Assembly (NCBI GenBank): GCA_945897805.1
Contig: CAMDFX010000002.1
Span: 274,651 to 338,650 of the forward strand
Origin: Chryseobacterium gleum
GTDB taxonomy: Bacteria; Bacteroidota; Bacteroidia; Flavobacteriales_D; Crocinitomicaceae
Length of the DNA: 64,000 bases
Reading direction: 5' to 3'
Below the pieces are notes generated by a model. The model was not told where the DNA came from. It ran no database searches and was given only the letters and a program-made list of their open reading frames with translations. Positions 7,470 through 15,567 of this stretch are shown here, piece after piece; the first letter of the stretch is position 1; the number at the start of each line of letters is the position of its first letter. The translations under genes and the position numbers were made by a program.

Positions 7470-8918
7470 ATGAAAAATAAAATTGAAGACGAACCAAATA
7501 ATATTTTTGTTCAGTACTTAACTGAAAAACAAAAATCAGATAATTGGGAAATAAATTTCAGTCAACTGATCGATGAGAAATTACTGAAATTACGAGATAA
7601 AAAATCAGTCAAAGCCTTTTTTGAATTGATTCTTTCAGATCAAATTGAACTCGCCAAAAACAAGAGATTTCCCTATGAATACACTGTCAAATTAGCAAAT
7701 AACAACTTTAAAAACAAACTGACAGGTATTTTAAAATGTGTTGAGCTATATCATCTTTACACAAAGGAAATTTCAAGTTGTATCCGTTGGAATGAGTTTG
7801 AGAAGATAACAGGAAATGTATTTTCTGACTTTGGTATTTGTAAAGAAATTAAAAAGCTGAAATTATCTCCTCCGGAAATTAAAATACTATTCAAAACTGT
7901 TAGTGGATTTTTAATGGGACAACATCCTGTTTTTTTGAACGACATGCAATTAAACCCTGAAGAGTTGATTGATTTTAGTTTGTTGCTTTCGGATGAACAA
8001 AATGCGCTCCTAAAACAAGATTTAATTTGTTTACAAATTGACCAAGATGGTGTTTCTATTCGAACCACAATTACTAAAAAAACCTTGTCCCTAATTGGTA
8101 ATTTGACTCCAAACAATAAGCTAAAAACCACTGTAGTTGCAAAAGATTCACTTTTTGAAATTATTAAATGTGATGATTTAGAGAAAGTAAATCTTCAATA
8201 TGCAACGAATATGAATACTACGTTCAATGATTTTTGTGCTTTATCACAAAAAATAACGAAAAATGAGAATCTATCTTTGCTATTACATGGTGCTCCTGGA
8301 ACTGGTAAAACTGAATTCGCTAAACAATTAACCAAAAATGTCAATGGAACTTTGTTTCAACTAAATTTCCCTCAAATTCAATCAAAATGGATTGGCGAAA
8401 CGGAAAAGAACATACGTCGCGCTTTTATGGCCTATGAGGAAGCTTGGACAAAATCAAAAGAGCCAATTATTTTATTAATCAATGAGGCTGATGGTTTGAT
8501 GAATAAGCGCGTGAGCGTAAATACCAGCAATGATGCATTTGCAAATCAAGCACAAACCGAATTATTAGAACAACTGGAGAAATTCAACGGAATTTTGATT
8601 GCAACAACTAACCTTTTGGGAAACATTGATTCAGCTTTTCACAGGCGATTTTTATTCAAAACAGAAATTCAAGCGCCAGATGCAACTGGCAGAACAAACT
8701 TCTTAAAACAAAGTAGTATTTATCATCTATTAAATCCAATGCAAATATCAACACTCAATCAATCGTGCTTTACAATTGCAGAATTGAAAAATCTGGAACA
8801 AAAAATAAATTTGATTCAACGAATTAGAAATATTTCCACGCAAGATATTGATGATTTATTTATAAATGAAACAATTACGAGAAAAAGAACCGAAGCCATT
8901 GGTTATGCTTCAAGCTGA
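7470..8918 (+). CDS. AAA+ family ATPase
   Basis: A 482-residue protein. Residues 1 to about 230 are a helical domain I do not recognise. The C-terminal half is an AAA+ ATPase: Walker A GAPGTGKTEF near residue 275, Walker B region ILLINEADGLM near 335-345, sensor 1 in IATTNLLGNID near 375, and an arginine-finger-like FHRRF near 390. The Walker B has Asn where Asp is usual, as seen in some AAA proteins with the LLFNEAD/LLINEAD pattern. Pore-loop-like FPQIQSKWIGETEKNI resembles the FtsH/proteasomal AAA class, so a substrate-remodelling or unfolding role is likely. It has no protease domain and no partner gene can be assigned; the next gene is convergent. Target unknown. Confidence 0.85.
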   Translation: MKNKIEDEPNNIFVQYLTEKQKSDNWEINFSQLIDEKLLKLRDKKSVKAFFELILSDQIELAKNKRFPYEYTVKLANNNFKNKLTGILKCVELYHLYTKEISSCIRWNEFEKITGNVFSDFGICKEIKKLKLSPPEIKILFKTVSGFLMGQHPVFLNDMQLNPEELIDFSLLLSDEQNALLKQDLICLQIDQDGVSIRTTITKKTLSLIGNLTPNNKLKTTVVAKDSLFEIIKCDDLEKVNLQYATNMNTTFNDFCALSQKITKNENLSLLLHGAPGTGKTEFAKQLTKNVNGTLFQLNFPQIQSKWIGETEKNIRRAFMAYEEAWTKSKEPIILLINEADGLMNKRVSVNTSNDAFANQAQTELLEQLEKFNGILIATTNLLGNIDSAFHRRFLFKTEIQAPDATGRTNFLKQSSIYHLLNPMQISTLNQSCFTIAELKNLEQKINLIQRIRNISTQDIDDLFINETITRKRTEAIGYASS

Positions 8919-8926
8919 TTGAAAAA

Positions 8927-9478
8927 TTAAGGAGTGATAACTCCGAAATCTATATTCACAACATATTCATAGTATCCTGGAATTTTTGATTTAACTTTTA
9001 TGACAGAGATCCCAACAATAGGTTTAAATCTTTCATCGCCCTCAAAATCAGTCATCATGATTTCATTGTGCCCTGGTGAACTTGCGAATCCATCAATTAT
9101 AGCTTTACATAAAGTAACAATACTAGCTGAGGAATCAATAGGAAAAGACTGGTATTGAATTTCACCATATAAATTTCCCTCTGGATACATTGCAGCGCGC
9201 TCATCTGCATTCAATTCTATGTGATCACTAATATCAAACTCCTCATCATGTGGCAATTTATCATAATGAACAACGTGACCTACAGAACTGCATTTTGCTA
9301 AATAATTAGCATGATAAAACGCCACAGTGCTCAATTTTGAATTAAGGGACATGGTCTCTAAGCCCTTTTCTTTGCGGTATAAATTAAGCTGGTTTAAAAG
9401 TTCTTTTTCAATTTCCGTATGTGAAAAAAGATTAGATGTCATCAATATTGACAAAATGAAGATTAAATAGCTTTTCAT
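8927..9478 (-). CDS. CAP/SCP-domain exported protein
   Basis: A 183-residue protein with a signal peptide (MKSYLIFILSILMTSNLFSH). The mature protein has CAP-superfamily features: LNLYRKEKGLETMSLNSKLSTVAFYHANYLAKC near the N-terminus (start of the fold), GHVVH, then SPGHNEIMM (the conserved histidine of the CAP cavity) near residue 135, and a final beta-strand VNIDFGVI. Family knowledge: bacterial CAP proteins are secreted and mostly uncharacterised, with lipid- or metal-binding and occasional protease roles. It is convergent with the AAA+ gene, with 8 bases between stops. Confidence 0.8.
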   Translation of the reverse strand: MKSYLIFILSILMTSNLFSHTEIEKELLNQLNLYRKEKGLETMSLNSKLSTVAFYHANYLAKCSSVGHVVHYDKLPHDEEFDISDHIELNADERAAMYPEGNLYGEIQYQSFPIDSSASIVTLCKAIIDGFASSPGHNEIMMTDFEGDERFKPIVGISVIKVKSKIPGYYEYVVNIDFGVITP

Positions 9479-9712
9479 GACTTTCTGTTTTAGATTTGAA
9501 TAAATGTAAAGAAACTGACAGAGTAAAAAAAAAGATTTTATGAGATTTCTAAAATTATTTAATTGAAAATAAAAATGTTGGTAATAGCAATTAAATTGTA
9601 GATGCGAGATCTAATTACTACTTAATATCAAAAAAGCAGAAAAGTTACAAAATCATTTTTTTTGTTAGAAAATGATATTTATTTTTGAGTACACTATTTA
9701 ACACTAATTGCT

Positions 9713-9949
9713 ATGAACTGGGAAAAATGCAAAAACTTCGGCTTGATACAAGTTGATCCGAATAATAATACAATCAGACTTTACTACAGTCCGTATGACT
9801 TTCAGTTGGCTGGCAGTCCAAACTTCCTAAAAATTGAGAGTGTGATTTGGCAAGGCAATCATCTTCAAGTGAGAGGAACGGATGATTATGGCAATTACTA
9901 TGTCTACATGATGGACGGGTTTAATAGTTATCGAAGAATAGTAATTTAA
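9713..9949 (+). CDS. Small protein of unknown function
   Basis: A 78-residue, all-beta-looking protein rich in aromatic residues (Tyr, Phe, Trp), with no signal peptide or membrane segment. TATTTTTG at 9680-9687 is an exact -7 box, with TTTG 15 bases upstream, so a promoter is plausible and the ATG at 9713 fits. The gene is isolated between AT-rich spacers. No family recognised. Confidence 0.65.
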   Translation: MNWEKCKNFGLIQVDPNNNTIRLYYSPYDFQLAGSPNFLKIESVIWQGNHLQVRGTDDYGNYYVYMMDGFNSYRRIVI

Positions 9950-9958
9950 AAAATCTGA

Positions 9959-10165
9959 AATTCAACAATAAGAATTCGAGCCAAAAAACTAGCAGGAGCT
10001 GTAAATGGTTTTAGCAAACTTCTGCCAAGAATAAATGTCATTAAAGACATAGTTCTAAAATCAAATTTAACCGCTAACGAACTAAAAAATTGGTTAATTA
10101 ATCTTTTTTTTAAAATCGTTTTTTTTAATATAAATTATTTTTTAGTTTTATCCCATGACAAATAA
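9959..10165 (+). pseudogene. Possible remnant coding frame with no start codon
   Basis: A 68-codon frame open between two stops, with no ATG, GTG or TTG near its beginning. The first 45 or so codons read like protein (for example GFSKLLPRINVIKDIVLKSN and LTANELKNWL), then become low-complexity Phe/Asn/Ile. It overlaps the ATG of the next gene. It may be the tail of a decayed gene; chance cannot be excluded in DNA this AT-rich. Confidence 0.25.
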
Positions 10166-11978
10166 AGATTTCTCCCAAATTTTTCCTGAGATTTTAAATC
10201 CAGATGCTACTTTTTCAAATTTAAAGTCTTTGTGTCGTTCAAAAAAATATCCTGAGGATGAGTTTGCCTCTTGTTTAAATGATTTTTCATTGGTAAGAAA
10301 TAACTATCCAGGTTATATGGAGAATCCTGGAGGGTATCTTTATTCAACTATTTTAAATAGTATCAAAAAATATTTTAGAGGAGTAAAAAATGATTTTTCA
10401 GATATTGAAAATCTATCAGATACAGTTGAAATCGATGATTTTGATAAAAAATCAATCCAAAGAAAATTAGATGATTTTTTGAATGAGATTTATAAGTTGA
10501 GTTTACCTCCAAATCAAGTTAGACTGATTGAAGACATGAGAAAAATTTGTGAGTATGATCACGAAACATTTAGGGATTTCATGAAAGAAGTAAAGGAGAC
10601 GCAAGCTAATCATGGGGTGTCTGATACAAATTTCAGAAAGCTTCTCGAGCGATTGAAAAATAATTTGAAAGGAAATGATAGGTTAAAAGATATGTTATCC
10701 TTTATTCCAGCTGACGATCAGAACATAAATGAATTAATTGAACTTTTATTATCTTATATTCCTATGGCAACTAATAAAATTGATGCGTATCGTTTCTCAA
10801 GCGAAGAAATGAAAAAAATGCTTTGGTTAAAAGACCTTTTTGAAGACAATGGTTATACTGTTGAGCGTTTTCCAGAGGTGTATTATGATACGTTTGAAAA
10901 TTTAAAAGAGGATTTGGAATTAAAACTTGAAAAAATTGAGAATTCAAATATTCGAGATTGGTATAAAGAAATTTCTGATGACTCAAAATGGAATAATCTT
11001 TTTGAAGGGTTTAAACACATGTATGAAAATCATCGGTTTGAACTTACCCCTAGTCAGTTAGAGGAACTTAAAAGCAAATTAACGCTTGATATGTTAGGTG
11101 TTTATACAATAAGTGAAAACACTTCAGAACCAAAATGTGATTGTGGAATAAAAATTAACGAAGGAAAAATTATTCTATTCAAAGATCGTATTGAAAAAGT
11201 CGCTGCATTTATTTCATATGCTGAAAGTCAAAATCTTAATACGATTATCGCCACTCTCCGTTTTAAAGTTTTAATGCATGAATTAGGTCATTGGTTCACA
11301 CATTGGCCAAGAAGTTATGATTTTGATAAAAAATTAAATGTTAATTGGGAGTGTGGATATTATATAAATTCATTTGCTAGTAAACCCGATAAGATAACTC
11401 ATGAATCACTGGCCCAATTAATATGCTTTTGGACAACAAACGATTCACATTTGTCAAGAAAGATATTAATTGAATACTGTACTCCAAGTAATAAGGATAA
11501 TGAGTATAATAAGTACCTGCCTCTTATTAACTCAAGTAAACATGAGATATTAAAAAAGTTGAAAATTATCAGAGATTTATGCAAGTTTTCAGATGATGAA
11601 AAATATAAATTTTTGAAATCAAATTTTACTGATATTCATTCATATGTTGCAAATGAAGTTTATCTTGAAATTAAAAATAATAATAGCGATTATGGTTTAA
11701 ATGTGCATTTGGATGATATTACTCGAATCTCTTCTATTTTAATAGAATTTGTTTATTCTGAATTAATTGAAGAAAAGAAAAATAGTAGCTCACCATATGA
11801 TTTTCAAATAGTATATAAAAAGCTTAATAAAATAGAGAATAAGGACAGTGACAAGGAAATATTTGAATTATGGGAAAAGAATAAAAAATTCTTTGGAAAT
11901 GAGATGGAGGGTGATTTGGAAGGTATTAGAATAATGAAAAAAATGGGATTTTTTGACGATGACGATGATGATAATTAA
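10155..11978 (+). CDS. Unknown protein: sigma-factor-like N-terminus plus HExxH metallopeptidase-like segment
   Basis: A 607-residue soluble protein. Residues about 53-75 (YMENPGGYLYSTILNSIKKY) resemble sigma-70 region 2 (the NPxxYLYxxxRN helix). Residues about 116-172 (LPPNQVRLIED followed by VSDTNFRKLLERLKNNL) resemble a region 4 helix-turn-helix. A long acidic helical middle follows. His375-Glu376-x-x-His379 in VLMHELGHWF is a zincin active-site motif, with Glu/His candidates for the third ligand downstream (THESLAQLICFW). The C-terminus ends in a run of Asp. It could be a regulator carrying its own protease, as in IrrE/ImmA-type proteins, or a toxin; both are inference. No signal peptide. 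It lies just upstream of the NADAR cluster, with the next gene 43 bases after its stop. Confidence 0.6.
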   Translation: MTNKDFSQIFPEILNPDATFSNLKSLCRSKKYPEDEFASCLNDFSLVRNNYPGYMENPGGYLYSTILNSIKKYFRGVKNDFSDIENLSDTVEIDDFDKKSIQRKLDDFLNEIYKLSLPPNQVRLIEDMRKICEYDHETFRDFMKEVKETQANHGVSDTNFRKLLERLKNNLKGNDRLKDMLSFIPADDQNINELIELLLSYIPMATNKIDAYRFSSEEMKKMLWLKDLFEDNGYTVERFPEVYYDTFENLKEDLELKLEKIENSNIRDWYKEISDDSKWNNLFEGFKHMYENHRFELTPSQLEELKSKLTLDMLGVYTISENTSEPKCDCGIKINEGKIILFKDRIEKVAAFISYAESQNLNTIIATLRFKVLMHELGHWFTHWPRSYDFDKKLNVNWECGYYINSFASKPDKITHESLAQLICFWTTNDSHLSRKILIEYCTPSNKDNEYNKYLPLINSSKHEILKKLKIIRDLCKFSDDEKYKFLKSNFTDIHSYVANEVYLEIKNNNSDYGLNVHLDDITRISSILIEFVYSELIEEKKNSSSPYDFQIVYKKLNKIENKDSDKEIFELWEKNKKFFGNEMEGDLEGIRIMKKMGFFDDDDDDN

Positions 11979-12021
11979 AAAATAGCTAACCAAATGAGAA
12001 AATAATTTAATAAGTAAAATA

Positions 12022-12921
12022 ATGTTAATACAAGCAAATTATAATGACCTATGGACTATTAACTTAGGTCAACCTCTTATCGAAATCCCATGTTATTATC
12101 AATATTTAAAGCGGGAAGTCTATTTTCAAGATTACTTGGATTTGTTTTGTTGTCGAGAAAACGGAGGTCCTACCTTCGAAAGAATCGTTGTTCAAGGACA
12201 TCAAACTGTTTCTATTCAAGGTTTACAAGCCGATCCAAATGGGGAATTTACGGTAATTGATAGTAAAGGAATTGTTCGATTAATTGTAGAATATGATTTT
12301 CCGTTTAATAAAAAAGAGTTTTGTAAAGGTAGAAAAATAAAATACATATTAATTGGCGAGGCAGCCCCACCTTCAGGAGGTTACATTTACAAAGATGCCA
12401 AGGGTTCTTACATTACTGCTCCATTATATGCTGTTGGCCTTAATCCGGCAAGAATGAGTAAAACAGAGAGATTGTTAGAGTTTGCTAACAACGGTTTTTT
12501 ACTATTAGATTTCTTTCCGTTTGCAATAAATTTTAAAACCACAAGAATAATTTTGAATAATCCTATTTTAGGAGTTTTAACAAATTTATTGTCTGTTAAA
12601 ATCAAAAAACTAGCTTGTTTAAATACAGAATGGGATTTTTGCTTTGTTGGTCCAAAACGAACTTCTCTTTCTATTCTAAATTACCTTGATCTATTTAATG
12701 CTTATAATTTAAACGGTAAATCAACACTTCACCCACTTGATTTAATAGGTACGTCTGATTTTATAGATAGAGCAGGTAAAGTTCATATTGATCACACAAT
12801 TAATCCAACTATTCTTGCTTGGCCAATTGGCCATTTAAGTAAACGTGCGAAATTCACTGTTTTAATTGGAGGGACAGGTCCAAATGCTCAATTAATTAGA
12901 AGGGTTTTTTATTTACCTTAA
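12022..12921 (+). CDS. Unknown protein with a GEA-motif Rossmann-like core
   Basis: A 299-residue soluble protein. Residues 1-95 are mostly beta. From residue about 108 the strand-loop YILIGEAAPPSGGYIY, then GSYITAPLYAVG and the hydrophobic strand GFLLLDFFPFAI, look like the GEAPG-type loop and following strands of the uracil-DNA glycosylase superfamily, but I cannot confirm it. The C-terminus has GHLSKRAKFTVLIGG. It starts 43 bases after the metallopeptidase-like gene and ends 15 bases before the first NADAR gene, so it is probably co-transcribed with the NADAR cluster. Treat as hypothetical; the glycosylase idea is a lead only. Confidence 0.6.
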   Translation: MLIQANYNDLWTINLGQPLIEIPCYYQYLKREVYFQDYLDLFCCRENGGPTFERIVVQGHQTVSIQGLQADPNGEFTVIDSKGIVRLIVEYDFPFNKKEFCKGRKIKYILIGEAAPPSGGYIYKDAKGSYITAPLYAVGLNPARMSKTERLLEFANNGFLLLDFFPFAINFKTTRIILNNPILGVLTNLLSVKIKKLACLNTEWDFCFVGPKRTSLSILNYLDLFNAYNLNGKSTLHPLDLIGTSDFIDRAGKVHIDHTINPTILAWPIGHLSKRAKFTVLIGGTGPNAQLIRRVFYLP

Positions 12922-12936
12922 TATCTGTTATTCAAT

Positions 12937-13413
12937 ATGTCTATATGGTTTAATATGTTTAGAGGGAATGAAAACAGTTGGATGAGAAATTTGGCACCAT
13001 ACCCTATTATTTATAATGGGCAAGAATGGCGAACTAGTGCAGCCTTATTTCAATCAATGCGTTATGAAGACCCGCTTATTAAAGAGATAATTCGTAATGA
13101 AAAAAGTATTTTGAGTGTAATAATAAAGCTAAAAAAATACAAGAATCAAATGGTGGTTGTTCCAATGTCAGAATTGGATGTTGAAAATATGAGAAAATGT
13201 GTAAAAATGAAATTTGATCAGCACCCTCAATTAAAAAATACCTTGATTGAAACTGGTAAATCTCTGATTTATCAAGAAACAGGTAATAAAAATGGTAAAA
13301 GAGAGATGTTTTGGGGTGTTAAAAGGCTGATTAATAGCGAGTGGGATGGTAATAATATGATGGGTAAGATTTTGATGGATTTGAGAGATGAGTATGTGGC
13401 GGAAATAAAGTAA
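12937..13413 (+). CDS. NADAR-family protein, copy 1 (probably catalytically degenerate)
   Basis: A 158-residue NADAR/YbiA-like (DUF1768) protein. It shares the family frame: W15 near the N-terminus, LAPYPI, ALFQSMRY, FDQHPQL, MFWGV, and NNMMGKILMDLRDEY. Family knowledge: NADAR proteins are linked to ADP-ribose metabolism and reported to remove ADP-ribose from guanine. Two positions that both sister copies keep are changed here: Glu35 of TSEALFQ is Ala (TSAALFQ), and the SPMxAK segment at 57-62 reads SILSVI, losing Lys62. The 34-residue block 67-100 differs from copy 3 at only two positions, so the change followed a recent duplication or the block was homogenised. Likely an inactive or regulatory paralogue. 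Confidence 0.88.
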   Translation: MSIWFNMFRGNENSWMRNLAPYPIIYNGQEWRTSAALFQSMRYEDPLIKEIIRNEKSILSVIIKLKKYKNQMVVVPMSELDVENMRKCVKMKFDQHPQLKNTLIETGKSLIYQETGNKNGKREMFWGVKRLINSEWDGNNMMGKILMDLRDEYVAEIK

Positions 13414-13497
13414 GTTTACTTTTGGCAAAGATAATTTGGCATTTTCTCATTCCACATTAGATAATTGAATAAACAAAAAAACAAAATATTATAAATT

Positions 13498-13572
13498 ATG
13501 AGTCTTTGGTTTAAAGGTGTAAAAGAACCAAACAGTTGGATGAGAAATTTTGCACCATGGCACAACCTGTAA
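13498..13572 (+). pseudogene. Truncated NADAR N-terminus (copy fragment)
   Basis: A 24-codon frame that starts with ATG and closely matches the beginning of the NADAR genes (MSLWFKGVKEPNSWMRNFAP) and then runs into a TAA. The nucleotides from 13487 to about 13541 align with 14409 to about 14463 across the start codon of NADAR copy 2, so this is a broken duplicate of that gene. Just after the break, a second frame reads MAQPVKPKK, which resembles the Pro/Gln/Lys tail of copy 2 (APQPQPKPII), hinting at an internal deletion that joined the two ends. The next gene may have been built on this scar. Confidence 0.8.
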
Positions 13573-13598
13573 AACCAAAAAAGAATCACAATAAAAAA

Positions 13599-14390
13599 AT
13601 GGAAAACAGATTAACAAACTTATTTACTTACCAAAAAAGTCAAAATGACTACAATTTGGCATTTGTTAAGTTGAAAAGCATCCTGAGACCGCATTTTGAA
13701 AATATCCCAAATTATGACCTTATTGAAGAGACATTTATTGATTGTTTCATACCTGCCATTAAATATTACGATCCTTCAATAATAGGCTCTGTTTTTTATA
13801 ATGTTGTTTCGTGTTTAGAATTTGATGAAAATCTTTTTTTTGGTCAAATTTCAGAAAACATTATAATTGATATTTTAAAAGAAATAAATAATATAAAAAA
13901 TGATTTTACTTGCTTGAAGTACTACAAAGAAACTGGCGTTGAACCAAAAAACCAAGATAATTATAGAAAAAAGGTCTATAAGTTTTTGCATGAAGTTGGG
14001 ATATGGGAAGTTGAGCCTTATGTAGGCATGGACGTATATCCAGATGAGTGGCATGAAGAAGGTTGGTATGAATGGCAATATGAGTGGGATGTAGAGTTTT
14101 TTGAAATATTGAATATTGCATATTACTGTAACGAATTAGAGGAAGTAAATGAAGTTTATAAATTAGTTTGGTTTATTTGGTTAAGTGACATTTTTCCACA
14201 AGAAATTCATCCAAATGCAAAAATTATTTGGGAAAATTTAGATTATTGGAAAAATATAATTGACAATGAACTTACTGAAAAAGTGCTTAAAAATCAACCA
14301 GAAGAAGACAAATATGAGTTAGATGAATTGGAAGATAATTTATCAATGGAAGAAAAGTTAGAAGCTTTAAAAAGAAAATTTGGTAAATAG
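13599..14390 (+). CDS. Unknown acidic protein inside the NADAR cluster
   Basis: A 263-residue soluble, acidic, aromatic-rich protein (for example MDVYPDEWHEEGWYEWQYEW around residues 145-165) ending in a charged helix. No domain recognised. The start is uncertain: ATG at 13599 is preferred, because the in-frame ATG at 13557 and TTG at 13536 lie within the NADAR fragment and would add a Lys/Pro-rich stretch that looks like residue of the broken gene. It ends one base before the 10-bp tandem repeats that lead into NADAR copy 2. Its place between NADAR copies suggests a partner or cargo function, but that is inference. Confidence 0.65.
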   Translation: MENRLTNLFTYQKSQNDYNLAFVKLKSILRPHFENIPNYDLIEETFIDCFIPAIKYYDPSIIGSVFYNVVSCLEFDENLFFGQISENIIIDILKEINNIKNDFTCLKYYKETGVEPKNQDNYRKKVYKFLHEVGIWEVEPYVGMDVYPDEWHEEGWYEWQYEWDVEFFEILNIAYYCNELEEVNEVYKLVWFIWLSDIFPQEIHPNAKIIWENLDYWKNIIDNELTEKVLKNQPEEDKYELDELEDNLSMEEKLEALKRKFGK

Positions 14391-14420
14391 TATAAATTAT
14401 TATAAATTATTGTAAATTAT
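14391..14420 (+). repeat. Three 10-bp tandem repeats abutting a start codon
   Basis: TATAAATTAT, TATAAATTAT and TGTAAATTAT in tandem. The last unit runs into the ATG of NADAR copy 2 (14419). A single similar unit precedes the NADAR fragment at 13498. The repeats fill the spacer between the stop of the previous gene and the start of NADAR copy 2. Confidence 0.9.
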
Positions 14421-14934
14421 GAGTATCTGGTTTAAAGGTGTTAACGAACCTAACGGTTGGATGGGAAATATGGCTCCTTATCCTATTACCTATGGTGGTC
14501 AAGTTTGGTTAACAAGCGAAGCATTATTTCAATCAATGCGCTTTAACGACCCCGTTATTAAAGACATCATTCGTGGTGAAAAAAGCCCGATGTCAGCTAA
14601 AATGAAAGCTAAAAGTCATCGTGCACATCATATTATTGCACCAATGTCGCCGCAAGATATTGCAAATATGGAGGCATGCGTTTTATTGAAATTCCAACAA
14701 CATCCAAAAATAGCACGTTTGCTAATGGCTACGGGAAATCACCATATTTATGAAGATGCAACAGGTCGAAACAGACCAAATGACTTATTTTGGGGAACAC
14801 ATCGTGATCCTAAAAACCCGACGCTGCCAATCAAAGGACAAAACATGAAAAACATGATGGGGGAAATATTAATGAAAGTTAGAGAAATTTTACTTGCTGC
14901 TGCGCCACAACCGCAACCAAAACCAATTATTTAA
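14419..14934 (+). CDS. NADAR-family protein, copy 2
   Basis: A 171-residue NADAR/YbiA-like protein with all the family landmarks: GWMGNMAPYPI, WLTSEALFQSMRF with Glu35, SPMSAKMK with the conserved Lys, FQQHPKI, LFWGTHRD and NMMGEILMKVRE. It is predicted to be an active N-glycosidase on ADP-ribosyl substrates, by family. It is the most divergent of the three copies in its middle part and has a C-terminal tail rich in Ala, Pro and Gln. It is preceded by 10-bp tandem repeats instead of a normal leader, so it may depend on transcription and translation from the gene upstream. Confidence 0.9.
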   Translation: MSIWFKGVNEPNGWMGNMAPYPITYGGQVWLTSEALFQSMRFNDPVIKDIIRGEKSPMSAKMKAKSHRAHHIIAPMSPQDIANMEACVLLKFQQHPKIARLLMATGNHHIYEDATGRNRPNDLFWGTHRDPKNPTLPIKGQNMKNMMGEILMKVREILLAAAPQPQPKPII

Positions 14935-14999
14935 ATTAAATTATTTTTTAATTAGCGCATAAACAAGTATTAATCAATAACATATAATTTGTTTAATCA

Positions 15000-15027
15000 A
15001 ATCCTTGAGAAATTAAGGATTTTTTTT
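15000..15027 (+). terminator. Rho-independent terminator after NADAR copy 2
   Basis: 15000-15008 pairs with 15013-15021 around a GAAA loop (one G-U), followed by a run of Ts to 15027. It separates the copy 2 transcript from copy 3. Confidence 0.8.
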
Positions 15028-15083
15028 GTCACAAACTTTTAGGTGGTTGGCTTATACTTATATAACCCCTTAAAATTTAGAAA

Positions 15084-15560
15084 ATGAAAAGTATTTGGTT
15101 TAAAAAAGTTGCTGAAGATTATGGTTGGATGGGAAATATGGCTCCTTATCCCATAAAGTTTGATGGAAAAGTTTGGCTCACAAGTGAAGCTTTGTTTCAA
15201 AGTATGCGCTATGATATTGATAGTATTAAGGAAATTATTCGAGTTGAAAAAAGTCCTATGGGTGCAAAAATGAAGTCAAAAAAATACAAAGATCAAATGG
15301 TGGTTGTTCCAATGTCAGAGTTGGATGTTGAAAATATGAGAAAGTGTGTGAAGGTGAAATTTGATCAACACCCTCAGTTAAAAAAGGCGTTGATTCAAAC
15401 TGGAATGTCTCCTATATATGAAAATATAGGTAATAGAAATGGGGAGAGACACAAGTTTTGGGGTGTGAAAAAATTGAGTGAGAATGAGGCTGATGGGAAT
15501 AATATGATGGGTCGAATTTTGATGGATTTGAGAGATGAATATTTGAAGGAAATAAAGTAG
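15084..15560 (+). CDS. NADAR-family protein, copy 3
   Basis: A 158-residue NADAR/YbiA-like protein with intact motifs: GWMGNMAPYPI, WLTSEALFQSMRY (Glu35), SPMGAKMK (Lys62), FDQHPQL, KFWGVKKL and NNMMGRILMDLRDEY. It is the same length as copy 1, with numbering matching residue for residue, and almost identical to it between residues 67 and 100, yet copy 1 has lost Glu35 and Lys62. It lies after a terminator with its own upstream sequence, so it is probably separately expressed. Predicted activity: removal of ADP-ribose from a guanine-type substrate, by family. Confidence 0.9.
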   Translation: MKSIWFKKVAEDYGWMGNMAPYPIKFDGKVWLTSEALFQSMRYDIDSIKEIIRVEKSPMGAKMKSKKYKDQMVVVPMSELDVENMRKCVKVKFDQHPQLKKALIQTGMSPIYENIGNRNGERHKFWGVKKLSENEADGNNMMGRILMDLRDEYLKEIK

Positions 15561-15567
15561 TTTTTTT

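Noticed and set aside
14391..14420. Short repeats as a CRISPR array.
   Set aside because: Three contiguous 10-base units with no spacers; no Cas gene in the window.
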